A DNA stretch of 61,877 nt from Sphaeroforma sirkka (Eukaryota > Opisthokonta > Ichthyosporea > Ichthyophonida): the NCBI GenBank assembly GCA_001586965.3, contig LUCW03001430.1, positions 1 through 61,877 of the forward strand. The letters are read 5' to 3'. Under the pieces are notes generated by a model that was not told the DNA's origin, ran no database searches, and was given only the letters and a program-made list of their open reading frames with translations. The translations under genes were made by a program, and so were the position numbers. Below, one piece after another: positions 34,954 through 43,735 of this stretch (positions are counted from its first letter, which is position 1; each line of letters starts with the position of its first letter).

Positions 34954-36421
34954 AGGAAGTACCCAACCTGCGTGCGGACAGTAGTCAGACTTTTATTGGT
35001 GAACAGGTAGCCAGTGAAGGGCTGTCCCTCGTTCGTCTCGGGATACTCCAGGGGCCTTATTTCCCAGTAATGACCCACCACGCCTCCCACCTAACAAGCA
35101 AGCGGAAGCGTCACCGGAACCGTACCAACAACAAGGAAACGGCACGGGAACAATCGTCAGCTCAGAAACTCACGGAGCTGATGACACAACAGCAGTCTCT
35201 CTTTGAAAAAAATACGAACAGAGGTTACAGCGCATAAACGCCGGACGAACTACAATAGGGCCGGCCGCTAAGGAGAGTTCTTCTGACGCACACGAACGGG
35301 TACAGGCAGTACCAGAGGACGAAGACAACCCTACCTTCCGAATTCAAGGCTGTGAGCGTCCGTTTTATGGACTTGGGTACAAATCACCAGGGTCAGAGGA
35401 CAGTTCAACCGAGGAGGATGATACTCTGTCTGCCAGTGAGAACACACCAACTTTTCAAGAGTTCGCACATGAACAAGTATTAGCCAGACAGAATCCTCAA
35501 GGTAAGCAGGCGGTGAAGAATAGACAGGACCGATTAAGTACGAACCTGCGCCAACAACAGCAACGTCAGTGGGGCGAGAAAGAAGCGCCCAGTGAATATG
35601 TACAGACACATAAACGACAAGAGAAGGAGACAACAGTGCCTCCGCCCACACCGGCTAGTATCGAGAAAAGGCGACAGGCGCTACACGCACGGATACTACA
35701 GTTAAGTGACGAGCTATGCCAAGCAATCGAGGAGAATAACACGGCTCGAGCTGAAGCTCTTCGGGGCGTGATTGAGACACTTCGAGCTACATTAGAGTCC
35801 CGACCGGTAGAGAAGCGTCCCGTACCTTCACCACGTACGTGGCCTGATTGGCCGTCGAATAGATACTACCTACATGATATCATGGAACGGGACACAAGAG
35901 GGGCTCTCCTCGAGGCGTTCAAGAACGCACAAATCGCAGGGCTGGACGAGACTTGGAACCTTACATGGTTTCATAAGGTACTATCTTACTTCAAGGCGGA
36001 AAAGTCAACGCTGGACTACATCCGCGACAACTCTGAACGGTTGAAGACATGCACACCTCAACTACAGATCGAACAGATCTGTTCGCACGAAACACAAGCC
36101 ACTGTCGATCCCGCGTTTCGCAAGTTAGCCAAGGGCCAAAGTCGGAACATGCACACTCCTCTTATGGAACAAATGACACAGCTCATGGAGAACCACAGGA
36201 GGGCACGTGAACGGTGCCAGACAGATGCCGACTTCCAACAGAATTTAGTGAACCACTGCATTGTACAACTGTTAGAAGAAGCTCTCAACGGCCGTACGTA
36301 TGAACGTACTCTACAGTTGCATCCCAAATGGCAACTGATGGAGACACACGAGCTTATACAGCTGTTGAGCCCTGACATTCAGGACGCACAGCAACGTACG
36401 GCAGCGTCCGCCGCCCCATGA
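34954..36421 (+). pseudogene. gag: A3 Gag fragment
   Basis: Open from 35513 to 36421 with the full core: RTWPDWPSNRYYLHD, GLDETWNLTWFHKVL, HETQATVDPAFRKLAKG, NGRTYERTLQLHPKW. This is the cleanest view of the family A capsid-like region. Earlier codons are frame-shifted near 35210 by a missing A in an A run. It ends in filler sequence as ...RTAASAAP-stop, so the zinc finger is lost. Confidence 0.88.
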
Positions 36422-36432
36422 TGTCCTTGTTC
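36406..36432 (+). other. 27-bp inverted filler at a deletion junction
   Basis: GTCCGCCGCCCCATGATGTC...GTTC is the exact reverse complement of 38101-38127 in the same element. It sits between gag and RT where about 1.6 kb is missing, and it shares 2 bp (TC) with the RT side. It creates an ATGA stop/start overlap between the two open frames (36418-36421). Confidence 0.93.
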
Positions 36433-39354
36433 ATATCTCGCCTCAAGAGTAAGAAGTACTACACGACGCTGGACATATCGGCTGCATACCACAGGCTGCC
36501 CATCCATCCAGACTCACAATACTTATTTAGTTTTACACACGAACGTTATCAGTACTCGTTCACATCAGCACCGTTCGGTCTTCATGTACTCACGCAGCAG
36601 TTTCAACGTACCTTGAGTACAATACTTGATGGCTTACCGGTTCACCACTATATCGATGACATAGTTATCGCCAGTGACGGTTATGACGAACACGTTAGGA
36701 CGGTGCAGAAGGTGATACAACGCTTATCATACCACAGTTTTAAGCTTAACCCTGCCAAGTGCCACTTCGCTATCTCCGAAGTCATGATCCTAGGGAAGAA
36801 AGTATCGGCACAAGGCATTGACATTGACCATGAAAAGCAGGCCAAGCTGATCGACTGGCCCACACCACTACGGTACAAAGATATAGCCTCGGCGTTCGGT
36901 TTAGCAAATTACCTCCACGAACATCTGCCTAATTTCGCGAACACGGTTGCACCCTTGCGCGAATTTTGCAAACTCAAACCAAAGGAGTTGATAGGTGATC
37001 GTTGGGAGGAGAGACATGCACAGGCGTGGCAGGCAATGAAGGACGCAGTGGTGAATGCTGTGGCGTTACACTTTCCGGTCGACGGCATTCCTCTGAACTT
37101 GGAAACCGACGCTAGCGATTACGGTTTAGGGGGAGCGCTATTCCAATGGGTCAACGGTAAGAAACATTACTTAATGTTCTTTAGTAAGACTCTGAACCAT
37201 GCGCAACAGAACTACGCCACACCTATGAAGGAGTTACTGGCATTGGTATATGGACTGACACATTTCAGGGAATACTTGGATGGGCAACGGTTTGCGGTCT
37301 TCACGGACCACAAGGCCCTTGTGTATATGAACACACAGCTCAAGCTTAATCCGATGCTTCAGAGATGGCATCATATCATCGCGCCATTCAACTTTACCAT
37401 ATCGCATATACCTGGAGAGACAAATGTGCTCCCGGACATGTTAAGTAGAGTACACGAGGGGACAGCGGAGCAGGACGAACTCGAAATAATGTATACAGAC
37501 TGCTGGCAGTTATTCCCTAGTTACTTTGAACAAGCGCAACAACACTTTGGACCGAATGACATAGATGTATTTGCGGACCCAACTAACGCTCAGCTTCCTC
37601 GGTTCTGGACGAAGGATGATGGGGAAGGAGCGTTTGCCCACGACTGGTCGATAGTCGATGGATGGATGAACCCGCCTTGGGAACAGATACACAGGATGTT
37701 ACGCAAGATACGAGCCGACGGCGCACGGGCCACAGTATGTCTACCATGGGTACCAAGAGCACCATGGTTCGACTTGTTCAAGCAGTTATTGCAGACAGAA
37801 CCGGTGCTGATACCACGGACACCACACACGTTCCTCAAGTACGCTAAGTACGCATGTGGGAAGACACCATGGGGTCATACCGTAGTAGCACGGGTGGGTC
37901 CTCCCAATGGATTCAAACTGGACCCGCTGTTTTCACAGCGACTTGGTTTTGCAGAACCAAAGCATACAAAATATGTCATGTGCTTAGACACAGCGCGAGA
38001 AATCTCAGTGGCACTGGCAGATGCAGAGGGTCAACCGGTGTTTGCACAAGCGAGTCCGGCGGAGAAACAGCGTCGTACGCAACTCACGCAAGCGCAACAC
38101 GAACAAGGACATCATGGGGCGGCGGACACAGTCCAACAACTTCGTCAGAACGGTCACATTTGGCCAGGGGCACTTGAGTTAGCCACAGAAGTTAAGCGGC
38201 AATGTGGCACATGTTTGGAACAGGACACACTTCGTAAAGGTTTCCACCCGATGATTAGCATCGATGCACGCTACCCGTGGGACCATATTCAAGTGGACTA
38301 CATCCCGATGCCACTGGAGTCCAGACGCAAGAACAATTATATTCTTCACGTCTTAGACATCGCCACAGGCTATTCTATCCTTCGAGCCACACCGGACAAG
38401 ACAAAGGAAACCACGACACAGACACTCATAGAGATTTTTTGGCGAACATGGTTTCCCCGTAAAATCAAACAGACATGGGGAAGGAGTTCACCAACAAGTT
38501 AGTGGAGCTTCTGGTCCAGGAAGTGGGGATGCTACATAAGGTGTCTCCACCATATCGACCCCAAGTGCTGGGCGCGGCAGAACGACGTCACAAGGAGATT
38601 ACACGTTCTATTCGACAATGCTGTGAGGCAGTTCCCCTTCGATGGGACGAACGCCTTCCGTTTACGATGCTATACCAGAACCTTCGGATATCCCGTCGCC
38701 ATAAGAGTGCACCGTTTAGCGTGTACTTTGGCCGCCGCCATGTTCCGTTCGCCGATTTCACGGACGAGTTACCGGATTCTCAGCCAATGACGAATGACAC
38801 CTGGGCACAACGATTAGACCAGTTACAGGACACTATATTGCCGACCCTCCACCACATTACCAAGAAGTATACAGGCAAGCTTACGACGACATTTGACCGC
38901 CTGCATGCTCACGACTTGGTACATTTCGACGAAGGAGATGTGGTCATGGTACGATCAGAAGGCCGAACAACGAAGGCTATGCGGCCATTGTTTGGACCAT
39001 ATGTAGTCAAAGCTAGACACGGCCAACGCTACGAGTTAGCGAACAAGGATGGTTCCGCCCCACCAGAATTCAAGACCAAACCGGTACGGGTGGAACTCCT
39101 CCGTTTAGTGCATAGACGCACAGACCCACCAATTAACGAAGACTTATGGACCAAAGGAGGGGTTGAGTTTCGCCATATTATCACACATCGTACGAATGAT
39201 GAGAGACGGGAAATTAGAATACCTGGTGAGATGGCGAGAAGGCGAACCAACGTGGGAAACAGCAGAAGCTTTTGATGATGCCAACGATATCGCGGCCTAC
39301 CACAACAAAGCTTCGCAGACACGGACACGTAAGCGCCAACGTGCACAGTTCTAA
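36433..39354 (+). pseudogene. pol: A3 Pol fragment: RT (partial)-RNase H-MTase-like-integrase-chromodomain
   Basis: A 694-codon open frame (36418-38502) holds RT from LKSKKYYTTLDISAAYHR, YIDDIVIAS (36649-36675), RNase H (ETDASDYGLGGALFQ, TDHKALVYM), the MTase-like domain (NDIDVFADPTNAQ at about 37553; WMNPPW at 37663-37680), the HHCC finger and the first integrase aspartate (WDHIQVDYIP). A 1-nt deletion near 38466 (aaatcaaacag, A2 has aaatccaaacag) breaks the frame just before the second aspartate. Integrase continues in another frame, 38475-39275, and the chromodomain at 39198-39354 is shifted again. Confidence 0.92.
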
Positions 39355-39404
39355 TACTTTATCTTCAATATAACTTTGTTCTCGGATATCGAGCTCAAGC
39401 TCTG

Positions 39405-40095
39405 GAGCATAAACCAGTAACTCTAGCTCCCGAGTATAAACCAGCCACTCGAGCTCTTGAGTATAAAAAGCAGCGACTCTAGCTCCCGAGTATAAACCAG
39501 CCACTCGAGCTCTTGAGTATAAAAAGCAGCGACTCTAGCTCCCGAGTATAAACCAGCCACTCGAGCTCTTGAGTATAAAAAGCAGCGACTCTAGCTCCCG
39601 AGTATAAACCAGCCACTCGAGCTCGCGAGAATAAACGGTTAGCACTCGAGCTCGCGAGGGAAAATCGTCAGCGGCTCAAGCTCGCGAGGTTAAATGAGCC
39701 ACTCTTGCTTCGGAGTATAACACAGCGAAATCAATCAAACAACTCCTTGGGCATTGTTTTGAAACAGCGGGTTAATGGTTTGCACGGTTTCTGCCACTGG
39801 CAGTTTTTCTCCGACACAAATACAGTCCTATATTGTACTTGCCAAACTCCTATATGCTGACACAGATGAACAGTAGCTTCAAGAATTCAAACACGACGGG
39901 TCGCTCGAGACGTACACATCGGGTCCTCTAGCTCTCTGAGGTAAAATGCCAGCAGCACAATGCTCTAGCTCTCTGAGGATAAATGCCAGCACAATGCTCT
40001 AGCTCTCGAGGATAAATGCCAGCACAATGCTCTAGCTCTCGAGGATAAATGCCAGCACAATGCTCTAGCTCTCGAGGATAATGCCAGCACATAAG
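39405..40095 (+). repeat. A3 3'-UTR tandem arrays
   Basis: Array II has higher-order 56-bp units (a 28-bp pair) starting at 39445, 39501 and 39557 and degenerating to 39720. Array I at about 39945-40095 has five units of GAGGATAAATGCCAGCACAA type. Each unit contains AGCT-centred palindromes (GAGCTC, CTCGAG). Confidence 0.88.
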
Positions 40096-40166
40096 GTACT
40101 ATGCTATTCTTATCATCTCTGAAACTGGCACACTGCTTTGTTCAGTGCTTCAGTTTGGGGGGGGGT

Positions 40167-40409
40167 TGTGGTCAGAATACAAGTACTTATATTTATTTGA
40201 TTATTTTAGGTTTATTACAAGTTTTACAGTTTATCAGAATAATCTGATAAACTGGGTTTTAGGGTTTTGCTGGTTTTACAGCACATGACTAATGACTCAT
40301 TTAAGAGTCAGTCATTTTAGGATTACTGTTTATAATTACTAATAAATGAACAACCCCCTCCTGAGGAGGAGAACGTTGAAATACAGTTATCTCGCGTATA
40401 CTTACTACA
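40167..40409 (+). repeat. A3 3' LTR with polypurine tract
   Basis: TGTGGTCAGAATACAAG...TATACTTACTACA, 243 bp. It is immediately preceded by CAGTTTGGGGGGGGGT (40151-40166), the polypurine tract, which fixes the LTR start. Confidence 0.92.
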
Positions 40410-40453
40410 AGACTCAGTAGGTTTTAGTATCGTATTTTGATGTGTTTACTACA
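40410..40453 (+). repeat. Family B LTR tail (43 bp)
   Basis: GACTCAGTAGGTTTTAGTAT through GATGTGTTTACTACA equals the reverse complement of the first 43 bp of the B2 LTR. It abuts the A3 LTR, so A3 and a plus-oriented B element were joined here. Confidence 0.85.
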
Positions 40454-42140
40454 TCTTCAATATCCAAACGGTAAGGACTTACCACTCTCGCGATGTCGTC
40501 TTCAATTAGAATGTCTTCCCATCGTGGACATTCATCGTTACTAGTCCTGTCGCCAACTTCGTCACATCTGCTGCGAGGTTCCCACCATTCGTGAACTTAC
40601 CATTGCTCTCTGTCATTCGAAGACGAACATACACACCGCACACGAGCCAATCACCCCCGCGGTATCCACTGTACCTACTACTGGTCCCTGGTCCCTCCCC
40701 CCAAGTAACCTCCCAATCCGGCAGTAATGATACCCTACCTCTCCTCCTCGTTCCAGCTTCGACTATTTGCTTTACACTTCCGCAGTCACCATCCAGGACA
40801 CACACTCACGGGTTGCTGCCAGCACCAACTACCAACTGTACCCCACCCACGCAGACTCCTCAACCAGCCTTTCTGCCTACACCACCCATTTTACCCAATA
40901 CAGAATCAGAACCAACAACCGTTACTCCAACTTTAGAAACCAGGAAACCACAGTCAGCAAAACTTTACAGAAACACATCCATAAATATTCCATTTCACGC
41001 ACGCTAAACGGCCTTCCTATGGCCACTCGTTATAGTAGTGGTACACTATCCCAAATAATATGTGCATGATCAGACGTCGGGCCGCCCAAATAAATACACA
41101 TAACATCCTACTCGCAGCAACTCACACGACTCCAAAGCAGCCTTCCACAACTATCTCGGGAACATTCTCCACCACCATATCAGGGGAGACTTCAACTGTG
41201 ATTCCAGGAGAGCCACATACCGCGCTTCTAGGGATGCCGATTACTACCATTTGGGGGAGCAGACTCCCACAGTTACAGGGAAACCTTCTACTTATTTTAC
41301 AAGTGAGTGACGCACCACGCCCACAATGACGACATTCACAACAATCGACGACGCTCTCCCCTACAAACCAGCAATCTCAACTCTCTTCCCCGACACATGC
41401 CCACCAACCAAGCATGACCTGGTCAACCGATATCGAAAACAACGACATCACCCAAATGCTGCCTCTTTGAGTCTCAGCTACTTGTGATATATTCAAGAGA
41501 AATGAACAACTGGAACAAAATTATCTTCCCTCTGTGGTCAACAAAAAAAAGCGCTGCACGCCAGACAAGGGCGTCAAACAGGTTCGTCGAGTCAATTTGT
41601 AAGCAACACGCTGGTAGTTTCCAAACAACTTTTGTCTCTCCTCAAACGACAATCACGACTACCTAAAGGCCCGCCTGACGACACACCGGATCTTAGTATT
41701 CGTATCAACACAGACCTTGACAACCCCTACCCACACGACATGGCACGGCAACAAGCTCATTATGAGGATACTGTGCAGAAACTATATACCATATGTCACT
41801 CCATTCGACCACATCTGTTTACAATTATGAGGATACTGTGCAGAAACTATATACCATATGTCACTCCATTCGACCACATCTGTTTACACCCTCTACTATT
41901 CGTGATGCTCTGAAAGGCGAGGATGCCGAACTTTGGCGGACATCCATTGCATGCGAGCTTGACAGCTTCCGTGGGGCTGGCACATACAATTTGCTTCACC
42001 CTGCTGACGTTCCTGATGAAGCCTTCATTGTATCCAGCGAACGTATGTTAAAAATCAAGATGATCGACTGTCTCGTTGATAAGTATAAATCCCGCAGAGT
42101 GCGCTTGCGGTTTCACACAAACCAAAGGGAGCAACTATAA
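40454..42140 (+). pseudogene. Second Ty1/copia family (fragment): Pro/Thr-rich linker and RT N-terminus
   Basis: Frames at 40591-41069 are rich in Pro/Thr/Ser (LPAPTTNCTPPTQTP), like the variable linker between copia integrase and RT. At 41880-42110 the sequence STIRDALKGEDAELWRTSI, then ACELDSF, GTYNLL, RMLKIKM and DKYKSRRVRL follows the conserved start of copia RT. It is distinct from C1. A 66-bp direct repeat (41758-41823 and 41824-41889, 'attatgaggatactgtgcag') interrupts it. A minus-strand frame at 40506-40805 has ordinary composition but no family I know. Confidence 0.65.
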
Positions 42141-42950
42141 ACAGCACACGCCCCCACGTACATCCATACAACACTACGCACGCATGTCGCCGTCGACTCA
42201 TCATAAGGCTGGCATGTGAAGCAAATGGTTGTTGATACGGCCCATCTCTATGCTGATTTCGAAAAACCCGTATATATATATATATATATATATATAGAAA
42301 ATACTCTAAATGTAAATGGCCTACATGGGAAAGTCACTAAATGTACATATAGATTAACGGATACGTTTTCTAATTACTCAATCGAATTCTCTAAATGCGA
42401 GTTTCAATTCTTTTCTCAAATTCATTTTAATGAAAAATTGAAAGTTTTAATGAAAAATTGAAAGTACATATAAGGACTTTTGCTGACGTTCCTGATGAAG
42501 CCTTCATTGTATCCAGCGAACGTATGTTAAAAATCAAGATGATCGACTGTCTCGTTGATAAGTATAAATCCCGCAGAGTGCGCTTGCGGTTTCACACAAA
42601 CCAAAGGGAGCAACTATAAACAGCACACGCCCCCACGTACATCCATACAACACTACGCACGCATGTCGCCGTCGACTCATCATAAGGCTGGCATGTGAAG
42701 CAAAATGGTTGTTGATACGGCCCATCTCTATGCTGATTTCGAAAAACCCGTATATATATATATATATAGAAAATACTCTAAATGTAAATGGCCTACATGG
42801 GAAAGTCACTAAATGTACATATAGATTAACGGATAGGTTTTCTAATTACTCAATCAAATTATCTAAATGCGAGTTTCAATTCTTTTCTCAAATTCATTTT
42901 AATGAAAAATTGAAAGTTTTAATGAAAAATTGAAAGTACATATAAAGACT
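42002..42950 (+). repeat. 479-bp direct tandem duplication
   Basis: 42002-42480 and 42481-about 42950 are near-identical. Each copy has the copia RT end, 'aacagcacacgcccccacg', a (TA)n tract of different length (42271-42295 and 42751-42768) and the left part of the MITE-like element. Confidence 0.95.
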
Positions 42951-42975
42951 TTTTATGTACATTTAGTGACTTTCC
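42799..42975. mobile_element. MITE-like element, copies 2 and 3
   Basis: Copy 3 has a left end GGAAAGTCACTAAATGTAC at 42800-42818 and a right end GTACATTTAGTGACTTTCC at 42957-42975, perfect inverted repeats. Copy 2 (left end 42328-42346) lacks the right end because the tandem duplication cuts in at 42480. The interior is AT-rich with a duplicated 'ttttaatgaaaaattgaaag'. Confidence 0.7.
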
Positions 42976-43140
42976 AGTGCTGTATTTTTTTTTTTATGGC
43001 ACCAGTGTGTTCGACACCAGTTCATAACTTTTCATAATAGAAGGATTCAACACCAGTTCGGTATTTCAAATGGCCGCGTGTTTTATTGTGAATTTGATTT
43101 TTCAAAACCAGTCTCTGAAGAATCTTCCACGACAAACAAT

Positions 43141-43319
43141 TGTAGTAAACACATCAAAATACGATACTAAAACCTACTGAGTCTCCCTGAGGCTCAGTGC
43201 GGTGTATTTATTCTTATATTTGATTGTCTACGTGGTCTACAAATAATTCACCTCGTGTGAATTAATTGTAAATTAATTCTAACTTCACACTGATAGTGGT
43301 TTAAGGGGACTTTACCACA
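43141..43319 (-). repeat. B2 3' LTR and polypurine tract
   Basis: 179 bp, plus strand TGTAGTAAACACATC...CTTTACCACA. The adjoining CTCCCTCAAGCTCAAGC is, on the coding strand, GCTTGAGCTTGAGGGAG, the polypurine tract. Confidence 0.9.
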
Positions 43320-43529
43320 CTCCCTCAAGCTCAAGCGTCACCAGTGATTGAAGAGCTTCAAAAAATAAATGACCTCTTAAACTATTGAAAATTAAACATA
43401 TATAACTAGTAGTGTAAATAAAAACAATATATATATATATATATATATAAACTAATGAAATCCTTCTGCTGAGTAAGTTCTTGCCTTGAAACTGGTCTTT
43501 TGAACCATCCCGGCTGTGCTGGTATATTT

Positions 43530-43625
43530 TCACCCCCAAAAGCTAGGGTATCCGCTGGTATGTTTTCACCCCCCCCATAAGCTAGGGTATCCGCTGGAGT
43601 TATACTCGCCTATAAGCTCGAGTTG
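43530..43625 (-). repeat. B2 3'-UTR short repeats
   Basis: Two units with AAGCTAGGGTATCCGCTGG spaced about 41 bp, plus TATACTCGCCTATAAGCTCGAG. The words AGCTAG/GCTGG/TATACTCG recall array II of family A at the same position in the element. Confidence 0.8.
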
Positions 43626-43735
43626 TGGAATCGTCTTTCGCCTCTATACCGTGGTGAAATCTCACGAGGAGAGACACAAACTCCGATCCGGAAGTAGATG
43701 ATAGACATCTAGTATTCATCAACGTAACGTTGGAA

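Larger units (their letters stand above)
34954..40409 (+). mobile_element. Family A copy A3, 5'-truncated with internal deletion
   Basis: Starts inside gag (missing LTR, leader and about 90 codons). Gag runs to 36405, then a 27-bp inverted filler (36406-36432), then RT to chromodomain 36433-39354, array 3' UTR and 3' LTR 40167-40409. The end of gag, the gag/pol stop, protease and the N-terminal part of RT are deleted. It forms a large inverted repeat with A2. Confidence 0.92.
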
